In this document: piece after piece, positions 52,100 to 63,560 of the stretch | Layout of the letters: the number at the start of each line of letters is the position of its first letter | How positions within the stretch are numbered: position 1 is the first letter of the stretch | From: Aliamphritea spongicola | GTDB lineage: Bacteria > Pseudomonadota > Gammaproteobacteria > Pseudomonadales > Balneatricaceae | Direction of reading: 5' to 3' | Assembly (NCBI GenBank): GCA_024347235.1 | Contig: AP025283.1 | Coordinates: 2,356,001 to 2,420,000 of the forward strand | DNA length: 64,000 bases | Notes under the pieces: generated by a model | The model's database searches: none | What the model was told of the DNA's origin: nothing | The model's input: the letters and a program-made list of their open reading frames with translations, nothing else | Position numbers and translations under genes: made by a program

Positions 52100-52567
52100 A
52101 TGAAGAAAATACTTTTACTGGCAGCATTTTTAGGCACTCTGGCAACAGGTTTTGCGGCCGGTATCTATGCATTACCTATCATGATCGCGCCGCCGTCACC
52201 GGATAATGCGGTGCTATCAAAAGTCATCGCTGAAGCGGAATACACCGCAACCTTTGAGCCTGACATTCCGGGCAGTGACTTCCTGCACTGGGGCGAAGGG
52301 CGCGTAGGCATCAGCAACAATCAGGTAGCCTTCATCGGTGAGCTGGCTCCGGGTCCTGACTACCGTGTGTATCTGGTGCCTCAGTATGTGAATTCTGATA
52401 AGGAATTTCTGGCGGTAAAATCCAGTGCTTTGCAGCTGGGTGAGGTGAATACCTTCAAGAACTTCCTGGTTGAGTTTGATCAGCAGGTGGATTTCACCCA
52501 ATACAATACTGTACTCGTGTGGTGCGAAACCTTTCAGAAATATATCTCTGCCAGCCAGTTCCGTTAA
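52100..52567 (+). CDS. DM13 domain protein, exported
   Basis: Intact 155-residue protein with an N-terminal signal or anchor (MKKILLLAAFLGTLATGFAA, GIYALPI) and a DM13 domain: GRVGISNNQVAFIGELAPGP, DYRVYLVPQYVNSDKEFLAV, LGEVNTFKNFLVEFDQQVDF and the closing VLVWCETFQKYISASQF with the conserved single Cys. DM13 is thought to be a cytochrome-like or redox domain, but function in bacteria is not established. Single gene. Confidence 0.85.
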   Translation: MKKILLLAAFLGTLATGFAAGIYALPIMIAPPSPDNAVLSKVIAEAEYTATFEPDIPGSDFLHWGEGRVGISNNQVAFIGELAPGPDYRVYLVPQYVNSDKEFLAVKSSALQLGEVNTFKNFLVEFDQQVDFTQYNTVLVWCETFQKYISASQFR

Positions 52568-52788
52568 ATCCTTTTTCAAAAAACAGGTGAAAGCCGGTGC
52601 AGTAAATACCGGCTTCATTAATCTTTTGTTCGTCAGAGTGATATAATCTCCTGAATTCTTTCCTGCACCCTTGCTGGCGCCTACCGTCAGTCACGGGGCT
52701 GATCTCTTACAAGAAACGGATATCTGCACCAGCCTGCACTTTCAGGTTGCGTACGCAGCATTCTGCTCGCTGATTAAAAGGTATTTCC

Positions 52789-54184
52789 ATGCAACAGGCT
52801 GATACTCAACAGCCACCCTGGTTAGCACTGTTCAGTATATGTCTGGCGGCTTTTCTGGTGCCGATGGCAATGGCTGCTGTAAACCTTGCATTGCCCAGCA
52901 TTGCTGATGATCTGCATATCGATGCGGTGTATCTGAGCTGGGTGCCCAGTGCGCCGCTTTGGGGATCCGTTGTACTCATGTTGCCGGTTGCACGGCTGGC
53001 TGACCTGTACGGTCGCCGCCGCATTCATCTGTACGGTCTGGCGCTGTATGCCGGATCATCAGTGGTTGTTGCCTGGGTCGATCAGATTGAATGGCTGCTT
53101 TTTACCGGGTCTTACAGGGGCTGTCGAGCTCGTTCATATTTGCCACCTCAATGGCCATGGTTGCCAGTCTGGCGGGCAGTGCCCGGCGGGGATGTTTCTT
53201 GGCATCGTTTCTACATCTGTTTATCTGGGGCTGACGCTGGGGCCGGTCGCCGGCGGTTGGCTGACAGAATTACTGGGCTGGCGCAGTGTCTTCTGGTTAC
53301 CGGTTCCCGGGATTATCCTGGCGCTGGCTTTGGTTTTGCGATTCGTACCAACAACGCCACGTACTGAACAGGACAGCTCGCTGTCTTTCAGTCAGCGTCT
53401 GGATTTGTCAGGCAGCCTGATTTTCATGCTGTGTACCAGCTGTCTGTTCTTTGGTATTACCGGCTTACCCGATCCCCGTTTTATGGGCGTGCTGTTCGCC
53501 GGTATCGTGCTTTGCTGGTGTTTTGTCCGCCATCAGCGCCAGGCTAAAGCACCGCTGGTGCGCATTGATGCCATGCGGCAGAACCGCATTTTTACCCGTT
53601 CCATTCTGGCCAGTATCTGTATGTATGGTGCCAGTTTTCCGGTGTTGTTTATTCTCAGCCTGTATCTGCAGTACATTCAGGGCCTGTCGCCGGGTGAAGC
53701 TGGCAGCATTATTCTGATTCAGGCGTTGTTGATGGCCTGTATCGCGCCAGTGGCGGGGCGGTTATCGGACCGTTATGAAGCACGGGTGATCGCCACCGTT
53801 GGCTGTGGGATGTTTGTACTTGGCTTTGTGGTGCTGTTCTTCGCGGGTATGAGCTCGCCGCTGTGGCAGATCAAGCTTGGCCTGTGTTTGCTGGGTATTG
53901 GCTTTGGGTTGTTTTCATCGCCAAATAACAATGCCGCCATGGGATCGGTTGATCCGGCCCGCCTGGGGATTGCCGCAGCGCTGCTGAACCTGGCCCGTAC
54001 CGCAGGGAATATGTTCAGTACCACCATTATGGTTGTGATCTTTAACCATTACTTCGGTGAAAAAGTCCTGCAGCCGGAAGACTATCCGCAGTTGCTTGTG
54101 GTGGTGAAGATAGCTGTATTACTGGGCGGGGCGTATGCACTGGCCGGCGGGTATTTCTCTCTGACCCGCGGCCGGATGCGTTAA
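52789..54184 (+). CDS. MFS transporter, DHA2-type multidrug exporter, frameshifted
   Basis: About 466 residues and around 14 membrane helices (DHA2/EmrB-QacA type). MAAVNLALPSIADDLHIDAV, YLSWVPSAPLWGSVVLMLPV, then LADLYGRRRIHLYGLALYAG is the first cytoplasmic loop motif A (GxLaDrxGrk). Later: GLTLGPVAGGWLTELLGWRS (motif C, antiporter), WLPVPGIILALALVLRF, and a C-terminal helix before SLTRGRMR. Frame breaks near 53107 (restores FTRVLQGLSSSFIFATSMAM) and 53190 (restores ARRGMFLGIVSTSVY). The substrate is unknown; proton-driven drug or metabolite efflux is the family role. ATG 52789 overlaps no gene. Confidence 0.88.
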
Positions 54185-54208
54185 AACGTTCTTTTGTCAG
54201 CAGGCGGG

Positions 54209-55025
54209 TCAGTCGATCCGCCGGTCCAGATCCATATGGGCCATGATCTTGGTGGCAATCTCTTCAATGGAGAAACTGGTGGTGTTAATGCTTGGCAGTT
54301 TTTCCCGGCGCAGCATTTTCTCAACACTGCGTACTTCAAACTCACACTGATCAAGAGAAGCGTAGCGGCTGTTTGCCCGGCGTTCATGGCGGATAGCCGC
54401 TAACTGGAACGGGTCGATTGTCAGGCCATAAAGCTTGTCCCGGTATGGCCGGAGAATTGCTGGCAGATCTTCTTCATCCAGGTCTTCTTCGGTAAGGGGT
54501 AGTTTGCCGCCCGGATGCCGAACTGCAGTGCCATATACAGGCATGACGGGGTTTTACCGCAACGGGAAACGCCGATCAGAATGATATCTGCCTGATCATA
54601 CTGGCGGGTCCGGGCACCGTCATCATTGTCCAGCGCAAAGTTCACCGATTCGATCCGGTCCTTATAGCGGTCCATCTCGTGAATACCGTGGGAGGTACCG
54701 ACGCTGTATGAAGAATGGCAGCCAAGTTCCAGCTCAAGGGGCTTGAGGAAGGCTGAAAACACATCAATTTTGTAAGAAATGCTGCTACTGATTTCTTTGC
54801 GGATGGTTTCATCTACAACCGTGTCGAAAACAATGGCTTGCTGGCCATCAGATTCGCTGGCCTGATTAATGCGTTTCACCGCATCGTGGGCTTTATCAAT
54901 GCTGTCGATATACGGCAGGGTGATCTTGTCGAAGTTAATGCCTTCAAACTGAGCCAGTAGGCTGTTGCCCAATGCTTCGGCGGTGATGCCGGTACCGTCG
55001 GAAATAAAAATGCTGTACGTTTCAT
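54209..55025 (-). CDS. ppsR: Phosphoenolpyruvate synthase regulatory protein (PpsR), frameshifted
   Basis: Bifunctional kinase/pyrophosphorylase that switches PEP synthase off and on by ADP-dependent phosphorylation and Pi-dependent dephosphorylation. About 272 residues. After one added base near 55005 the start reads MKRT then [60 protein letters not shown] with the P-loop GVSRCGKT, and [20 protein letters not shown] complete the DUF299 family pattern. A second gap near 54500 joins [20 protein letters not shown]. It is divergent from ppsA, its target, as in E. coli relatives. Confidence 0.93.
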
Positions 55026-55556
55026 GGGCTTATATCTTTGAGTAAAACGGCATTATTGCCACTTTGAAGATAATTGCAAAGCAATACCTGTGTATCGGCT
55101 GACGCTGATATATCCGCCAAAAGTCGAATATTTCTATAACACGGATTTATTGGTTACTCATTCCTGATAAAAGGGTATGAAGGAATGCTTTTAGTGTCAG
55201 AGGGTTTATAGGGACAGATGATCACCCGCTACAGGATGGTTGTATCCCGCTGTAGCCCGCGGTTTATTAATACTTTTCGTACTTGCAGACGTGGCGCGCC
55301 ACGGGGCCGGAGCGGGTTTTGGGTGCAGTCCATGACAGAATTTCGCAATCGTCATACTGATCAGTTTCTGCACAGAGTCTGCTGTAGGGCAATACTTCCG
55401 CTAAAACAGGGGCGGATACCTCTCATAATCTGATGATAATTACAGTATTATGGCCGGGCTAACGGGTGTTTTGTCCTTAAGCGGTTTACCCGACCGTCAG
55501 GATTGACTGCACACCGTGTTCATACCCCGGAACAAATGACAATAAGGAGAAAGACT
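55026..55556. other. Intergenic region between divergent ppsR and ppsA
   Basis: No gene supported. It carries a perfect 14-base GC-rich palindrome CGTGGCGCGCCACG at 55290-55303 and TAAGGAGA just before ppsA. No Cra-like site was recognised. The length, 531 bases, is more than the promoters of two genes need, so further control elements are likely. Confidence 0.45.
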
Positions 55557-57932
<2,376 letters not shown>

Positions 57933-57954
57933 ACAGCCTGAATATACTGATAAC

Positions 57955-57982
57955 AACGCCCGTTCCTGTAACGGGCGTTTTT
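57955..57982 (+). terminator. Intrinsic terminator of ppsA
   Basis: AACGCCCGTT at 57955-57964 pairs with AACGGGCGTT at 57970-57979, followed by TTT within a TTTTT run, 23 bases after the ppsA stop. Confidence 0.9.
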
Positions 57983-58077
57983 GTTTGTGTTTTCAGTACA
58001 CGAGCATTGTTATTTTTCTGAGGGCGTACGATATTATGCGCCAATGGAAACATAAGGATGATCAGGTTAAAGGATTG

Positions 58078-58506
58078 ATGATGCAGTTCGACTGGAAAGG
58101 TACTTTTTATTCGCGTTTTGAGTTTGCAGGGTTAATTTACAGTGCCATTGCGTTTGCTATGGGTTGGTATTTAGGTTTTGAAAACACTGCGGTAAAGATC
58201 GGCTTAGTCGTGATTGTATTTTTGCCTGTAGGTGCGACTCATTTATGGCGTGATTACATTAATGGGTTGGATGGTTCATATGTGCTTATACAGGACGGTG
58301 TTTTTCATTACGCAAAGCCAAAATTAAATTATGAGGTCGAGTTCCCTGTTGCTGATATAGAAAAGATACGGGTTATTGATTTGTGGGTGTACAACGCGCT
58401 GATTCTGAATATCAAAGACCGGCAGTATTTGTCCTTTTACTTCCATGACGTTCAGGCTATCAGGCAGCACCTTCAGACGCTCCGTCCGGAGCTATCGTTC
58501 AGATGA
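58078..58506 (+). CDS. Hypothetical membrane protein
   Basis: Intact frame; start at ATG 58078 or the adjacent ATG 58081, preceded by AAAGGATTG, gives about 142 residues. Two membrane helices near the N-terminus (FAGLIYSAIAFAMGWYLGF, VKIGLVVIVFLPVGATHLW) are followed by a soluble PH-like part (GLDGSYVLIQDGVFHYAKPK, IEKIRVIDLWVYNALILNIK). No named family recognised. Its codon and base use is AT-richer than ppsA. The stop overlaps the next gene as ATGA, the first of a string of small genes. Confidence 0.65.
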   Translation: MMQFDWKGTFYSRFEFAGLIYSAIAFAMGWYLGFENTAVKIGLVVIVFLPVGATHLWRDYINGLDGSYVLIQDGVFHYAKPKLNYEVEFPVADIEKIRVIDLWVYNALILNIKDRQYLSFYFHDVQAIRQHLQTLRPELSFR

Positions 58507-58775
58507 AGTGTCAAAAGTGCGGTAATCCAACGCGAATTAACTGGGGCAGCGGAGAACTGGTGTTGTGTAAAACACATCAGGACTGTGCGGCCGAGTTTGA
58601 TCATCAGGTTCTTGAGCTGCGGCAGAAGCGAGTTGCTGAGTATGATAGGCAAACCTATAAGGCAAGTAATACAACGAAATCTGCCCTGACGTCAGGGTTT
58701 ATACATCAGGGGATGGTAACAGCCTTTTCTCAGGCAGTCGGATTTTTAATCGCCATACCGCTTCTATTGCTATGA
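58503..58775 (+). CDS. Hypothetical protein with zinc-ribbon-like N-terminus
   Basis: Intact 90-residue frame. MKCQKCGNPTRINWGSGELV followed by LCKTHQDC has a CxxC...CxxH/C arrangement like a small zinc ribbon; the C-terminal 25 residues (MVTAFSQAVGFLIAIPLLLL) form a membrane helix. Overlaps the preceding gene (ATGA) and the following one (ATGA), so three genes are translationally coupled. Function unknown. Confidence 0.65.
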   Translation: MKCQKCGNPTRINWGSGELVLCKTHQDCAAEFDHQVLELRQKRVAEYDRQTYKASNTTKSALTSGFIHQGMVTAFSQAVGFLIAIPLLLL

Positions 58776-59050
58776 GTATTTTCTGGTATAACCTGGATCC
58801 TCTATGCAGGATTGTTTTTAGCTTTAAATGGATTGTCGTCAGATGCCCGTGCGCTGATTGTTTGCAGCCGGATGTTTAAATCCTCACTCTATACACTCAT
58901 TGCAGGTCTTTTCATTTGTTTGTCTTTAGGCTTTTTAGCCCGGAAGGCGCAGCATATACTTTATCGGCTGTCATATTTCTAGTGTGGTATTCAGTAGCTG
59001 TTGCAAATATAGAAGAGCTGTATGAAGTATTACACGGCGATGGCAGTTGA
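58772..59050 (+). CDS. Hypothetical membrane protein, frameshifted
   Basis: Start ATG 58772 overlaps the previous stop. Reading needs at least one or two one-base corrections (near 58790 and near 58937): then MSIF leads to ITWILYAGLFLALNGLSSDA, SSLYTLIAGLFICLSLGF and a third hydrophobic part LSAVIFLVWYSVAVANIEEL ending HGDGS at 59050. About 93 residues with three membrane helices. No family recognised; coupled with the two genes before it. Confidence 0.5.
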
Positions 59051-59069
59051 ACCGTTTTAAGTTTCCTAA

Positions 59070-59402
59070 ATGGACTTTATTAGTATGAAAAATAGGATCA
59101 TCGCCGGGCTTAGCTATGTTGCTTACGCTGTTTCTGTACACTTCTTTATAGTCAAAGCATTTGAGTACTACGAATTGGATGAAGCTTTCAGTTATGGGGC
59201 GCATTCTGATGAAGTACTTATTCCCTTGCTTATCCCTGTAGCAGCTGTCGGCATACTGGCTGGCTTGTTATGGTTGCTCCGACGTCGGAAAGATTACTGG
59301 GGCAAGTTCTTCGTAACTCTGACTGCAGTAAATATTGCTGGTGCAGCTTTCTATTCATTTACGATCTATTTGATGGACTGGTCGATGACAAACGGCGTCT
59401 GA
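59070..59402 (+). CDS. Hypothetical membrane protein
   Basis: Intact 110-residue frame, possibly starting at the second Met (59085). Three membrane helices: IIAGLSYVAYAVSVHFFIV, VLIPLLIPVAAVGILAGLLW and FFVTLTAVNIAGAAFYSFTI, with a basic loop LRRRKDYW. No family recognised. It follows the coupled trio by 20 bases and probably belongs to the same transcript. Confidence 0.6.
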   Translation: MDFISMKNRIIAGLSYVAYAVSVHFFIVKAFEYYELDEAFSYGAHSDEVLIPLLIPVAAVGILAGLLWLLRRRKDYWGKFFVTLTAVNIAGAAFYSFTIYLMDWSMTNGV

Positions 59403-59570
59403 CTGAAGACTACATCTCGCTTGGTTGGTGAAAGTAGGGCTTAGTCACGTGTGTAGTTGAATCTTGTCGATCAGGAGGTTTTGTAGAAGTCTTCTATATA
59501 TTCACAAGCCCTGCCATCGCAGTACATCAACCTGTTGAACGATGTACTGCGGTTTAGTTTTTATACCTGA

Positions 59571-60260
59571 TTATGAGAGAAGGATTGAATCCATTAACTC
59601 ATTGTCATCAAGTAATTGAAAAGCTTGGACAGGGTTATTGTAGTCAGCAACAAAAGGATTCCGAATACCTAACTTCTGATGGACCCACTCATTATATTTC
59701 AGCTCCCATATATTCGGTGGATCTACCTTGGCCCACCGACGATAGATATTGAGGTGCTCGCCGTAGAGCTCGTTGATATCGTAAATTAAGCACATATAGA
59801 GAATGGATCGGGCAATATCACCTTGGGAGCGGATTGGTACAACCCATTCATTTTCATCATCAAAGCCGAAATCAGAATAGATACCTTCCATATTGATCGT
59901 ATAACTCCGAACAATACGATCGTCTTCCACATCGAATGGCCAGTTACGCCTAGCTGAATTTATGTTGCGATGGCAGGCAGCGAAGTTAAGAGGGTTGGTT
60001 GTGGAACCTTTGATGATTTCTTCGTTGTTATTATTGTTCGACAAATATGATTTTAAAAATGATTTTGGGATTATGTGCTCAATGCTGTATTTCTTCTTAC
60101 GCTGAAGAGTATCTATATTTACCCCTGCATATACTGCGTGAATATAGTCATCGGTATCGTCATCGAAAAATCCCAGAAGTACTCGGCTTTTTATTACCGC
60201 TCCATTGTGTGTAGTACTGATTATTTTTGAAAATACCACCGGCGATTTCGATGAAGTCAT
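59571..60260 (-). CDS. Endonuclease I-like nuclease without signal peptide
   Basis: Intact 229-residue protein of the Endonuclease_1 (EndA/Vvn-like, His-Me finger) type. Landmarks: YSIEHIIPKSFLKSYL with the EHxxPKS active-site motif, TTNPLNFAACHRNINSARRN with WPFD (the N-S-x-R-x-N metal and DNA site), GDIARSILYMCLIYDINELY, and YRRWAKVDPPNIWELKYNEW followed by LGIRNPFVADY. Unlike secreted Endonuclease I it has no signal peptide and no obvious disulfide cysteines, so it should act in the cytoplasm. AT-rich codon use unlike nearby housekeeping genes suggests transfer. Neighbours are small membrane proteins of unknown function. Confidence 0.75.
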   Translation of the reverse strand: MTSSKSPVVFSKIISTTHNGAVIKSRVLLGFFDDDTDDYIHAVYAGVNIDTLQRKKKYSIEHIIPKSFLKSYLSNNNNNEEIIKGSTTNPLNFAACHRNINSARRNWPFDVEDDRIVRSYTINMEGIYSDFGFDDENEWVVPIRSQGDIARSILYMCLIYDINELYGEHLNIYRRWAKVDPPNIWELKYNEWVHQKLGIRNPFVADYNNPVQAFQLLDDNELMDSILLS

Positions 60261-60694
60261 GTCTGTTCATGTTGCCTTCCTTGTAACAGAGTACGTTAGC
60301 GATCTAAAAATTATTGTTAGTTGGTATAAATTCAGCGTTTCATCTTTCTAGTAGATAAAGCAGGATTCGTCCAATATTGAGGTGGCTTTGATTAGAATGG
60401 TTCAGTTGTGACGACTATGTGAGTAACTAATTAACTGCTAAAAAGAATTGAGCGTGGCTGCCATGTCTCTATTGCAGAAGAAGTTATATGGCAGTTGTAA
60501 TCATCCTGAGGAGCTCTGTACAAATATATTTATACCGTTATCTTTTAAGAAATATGGACTGAAACCCTGCCACACGGCTCTGTAATCAGTTGAGTGGGGC
60601 GTGCGTATGTGTGGCAGCTAAATTCCCCGGCTATTCTTGTATTGTCTGGTGCCAGTAAAGATAATGGCCTGCGAATTTTACGGCGGATACCTCT
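60261..60694. other. Intergenic region right of the nuclease gene
   Basis: No supported gene in 434 bases; AT-rich, without recognised terminator, repeat or integration site. It probably contains the promoters of the nuclease (minus) and DUF1499 (plus) genes. Confidence 0.4.
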
Positions 60695-61164
60695 ATGTTG
60701 CTTAAATCTGTAATTTTTATAGTGATCCTGTTGCTGATTACCATGTTCGTTAAGGGCTGGTGGTCACATAAGGGTAGCGCACCGGGTCTGCAAAACGGTC
60801 AGTTAGCGCAGTGCCCTGATAAACCGAACTGTGTAAACAGTGAAAGTTACAGCCCGGCAACAAGACCTGAAGCAAAAGTAGATCCTGTTCCGTTACCGGA
60901 TAAGCCCTCGATGAGTTACAACTGGATATTGTTAAAACACTGGATCGCATGGGGGCGGACAGTCCGGGATGGCAGGGGAGTTATCTGGCGACCCGGTTTA
61001 CCAGCCGGATTTTCCGTTTCGTCGATGATTTTGAATTACGGATTAATGAATCAGCAGGGGTGTTGCACATCCGCTCGGCTTCCCGGGTAGGCAGAAGTGA
61101 TTTCTCCGTTAACCGTAAGCGTTATGACGCCTTCCGGGAACATCTGAAGAAGGCAGGTTGGTGA
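60695..61164 (+). CDS. DUF1499 family protein, frameshifted
   Basis: About 157 residues: an N-terminal membrane anchor (MLLKSVIFIVILLLITMFVK), then CPDKPNCVNSESYSPATRPE, the PNCVxS signature of DUF1499, and a C-terminal GVLHIRSASRVGRSDFSVNR with KRYDAFREHLKKAG. The middle needs one or two corrections between 60920 and 60945 (DIVKTLDRMGADSPGWQGSY once repaired). Function unknown; the family is widespread in marine proteobacteria. Its stop overlaps the next start (TGATG). Confidence 0.78.
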
Positions 61165-61670
61165 TGACAGCAAAACGTTTTCTTAACGGCTATCCGGCGC
61201 ATCTTCAGGAACAGGCCGAAGCACTACTGCAGCAGAATAAGCTGGACGCATATCTGAGTAAGCGATACCGGCCAGGGCACGACATTCGTCAGGCCAAAGC
61301 CCTGTATGAGTACGCCATGGATATCAAGCAGGCCTATCTGCGTCAGTCGCCGGCACTGAGCAAGGTTATTTATGACGATAAGATTGATGTCATTCATAAC
61401 GCACTGGGCTTACATACCCAGATCGCCCGGGTACAGGGCAACAAACTCAAATCCAAACGTGAAATCCGAGTCGCCAGCCTGTTTCGCGATACGCCAGAGC
61501 CTTTCCTGAAAATGATCGTGGTGCATGAACTGGCGCATTTGCGGGAGAAGGATCACAACAAGGCGTTCTATAAGCTTTGCTGCCATATGGAGCCGGATTA
61601 CCACCAGTTAGAGCTTGATTTGCGTCTGTATCTGACTCTGCTCGACCATCAGGGCCATGTTAACTGGTGA
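61164..61670 (+). CDS. YgjP-like metallopeptidase (DUF45)
   Basis: Intact 168-residue zincin of the YgjP/DUF45 (M48-related) family. The zinc site is MIVVHELAHLREKDHNKAF, with HExxH and a downstream His/Glu, followed by YKLCCHMEPDYHQLELDLRL. The N-terminal half (FLNGYPAHLQEQAEALLQQN, YLSKRYRPGHDIRQAKALYE) is helical. ATG 61164 overlaps the DUF1499 stop, so both are translated from one mRNA. Substrate unknown. Confidence 0.87.
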   Translation: MTAKRFLNGYPAHLQEQAEALLQQNKLDAYLSKRYRPGHDIRQAKALYEYAMDIKQAYLRQSPALSKVIYDDKIDVIHNALGLHTQIARVQGNKLKSKREIRVASLFRDTPEPFLKMIVVHELAHLREKDHNKAFYKLCCHMEPDYHQLELDLRLYLTLLDHQGHVNW

Positions 61671-61907
61671 CGTCCTGCGCAAATAATTTTGTCTCCCAGC
61701 GACTCCGAAGTCCTTAACAGGCAAAAGCTTGTCGCAGATCAACCGCTTTGTCGAAAACGGTCATTTCCCGTCACATACATGTCGTTAACTGCAATCATCT
61801 GAATGACGTATCTGCCTAGTATGGTGCGGGCATTTTTGCGGCCTGGCGCTTCGGTTAGCCTGTCGTTCAAAGGTGCCAATAATAACAACAAATTGGAGTC
61901 GTTTATG

Positions 61908-63484
61908 TACGATAACTCTAAAAGCTCGCAAGGCTCTGGTACGGAATATGATTCTGATTATCAGATAGGGCAAAGTAACGTCCAGATGATGGGTATGGAT
62001 GTCCATAATCCGGTGTTTGCGATCAGTGCTGTAGCTATCTTGCTTTTCATTGTGTTTGCCCTGATTTTCCCGGCTGACGCAAAAGAAATGCTGGTTGGCG
62101 CTCGTACCTGGTCAATTCAGACGTTCGACTGGTTATTCATGATCGGTGGTAACGTTTTCGTCTTGTTCTGTTTAGCTTTGATTGTCCTGCCGGTCGGTAA
62201 GGTAAAGCTTGGTGGTAAATCAGCAAAACTGATTTCAGCACCATTTCCTGGTTGTGCATGTTATTTGCTGCCGGCATGGGCATTGGCCTGATGTTCTGGA
62301 GTGTTGCTGAACCTGTTGCGTATTACACCAACTGGTACGGCACGCCTCTGAATGCGGCGCCAAACACCCCTGAAGGTGCTTCTGCAGCGATGGGCGCGAC
62401 TATGTTCCACTGGGGTATGCACCCATGGGCCATCTACGGCGTTGTTGCGCTGGCACTGTGCTTCTTTACCTATAACAAAGGTCTGCCACTGACTATCCGT
62501 TCTGCGTTCTACCCACTGTTGGGTGACCGTGTATGGGGTCCGATTGGTCACGTCATCGATATCGTTGCTGTACTGGCAACTATCTTCGGTCTGGCGACGT
62601 CTCTGGGTCTTGGCGCAAGCCAGGCGGCCGGTGGTCTGAACTTCCTGTTTGGTATCGAGAACAACATTTCAACTCAGATCGGCATCATCGTTGCGGTAAG
62701 CGCGATTGCTATCTTCTCTGTTGTTCGTGGCCTGGACGGTGGTGTGAAACTGCTGAGTAACATCAACATGATCATCGCTTTTGCGTTGCTGATGTTTGTT
62801 ATTTTCGCCGGTTCTGTTGCTGCGTTCCTGTCTAACTTCTTCGGAATTCTGGGCAGCTATGCAGAGAACATTGTACCGCTGAGCAACTGGGTTGGTCGTG
62901 AAGACGACACCTGGTTCCACGGCTGGACTGTGTTCTACTGGGCCTGGTGGATTTCCTGGTCTCCTTTCGTAGGTATGTTCATTGCACGTATCTCCAAGGG
63001 CCGTACTGTTCGTGAATTCATGATCGCAGTACTGCTGGTGCCTACCCTGGTATCTGCAGTATGGATGGCAGCCTTTGGTGGCAGCGCGCTTGATCAGGTT
63101 CAGAACGGTGTTGGCGCACTGGCTAACGGTGTTGGTGACGTGTCTCTGGCGATGTTCCAGATGCTTGAAAACCTGCCATTAGTGGAAATCACTTCTTTAC
63201 TGGCGATTATCCTGGTTCTGGTGTTCTTCATTACATCTTCTGATTCCGGCTCATTGGTAATCGACTCGATTACTGCGGGCGGTAAAGTTGATGCACCTGC
63301 ACCACAGCGTCTGTTCTGGGCGGTACTGCAGGGCGTTATCGCCGGTGTACTGCTGTACGGTGGCGGTTCTGAAGCGCTGACTGCTCTGCAGGCTGGTGCA
63401 GTAACAGTAGGTCTGCCGTTTACGGTGGTTCTGCTGTGCATGTGCGTAAGCCTGTATAAAGGTCTGAAAGACGAACCTCGTTAA
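61908..63484 (+). CDS. BCCT family osmolyte transporter, frameshifted
   Basis: Betaine/choline/carnitine-type secondary transporter of about 526 residues and 12 helices. Start ATG 61908 after TTGGAG. AAGMGIGLMFWSVAEPVAYY, FHWGMHPWAIYGVVALALCF, FYWAWWISWSPFVGMFIARI with the aromatic substrate box, SKGRTVREF and FFITSSDSGSLVIDSITAGG are family hallmarks. One C is missing near 62235 (restores GKSAKPDFSTISWLCMLFAA). The C-terminal tail after the last helix is short (LYKGLKDEPR), unlike osmosensing BetP. Choline, betaine or dimethylsulfoniopropionate are possible substrates. Ends before a strong terminator. Confidence 0.92.
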
Positions 63485-63536
63485 GCGAGATCTTACTGAT
63501 CCAACGGTGTTTATAACCGTTAAAAATGATCAGAAT

Positions 63537-63560
63537 AAAGCCGGCGCAAGCCGGCTTTTG
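63537..63560 (+). terminator. Intrinsic terminator of the BCCT gene
   Basis: AAAGCCGGC at 63537-63545 pairs with GCCGGCTTT at 63550-63558, loop GCAA, followed by T, about 53 bases after the stop. Confidence 0.88.

Noticed and set aside
58078..60260. Known restriction-modification or toxin-antitoxin system around the nuclease
   Set aside because: No methyltransferase, specificity subunit or antitoxin-like gene is found beside it.
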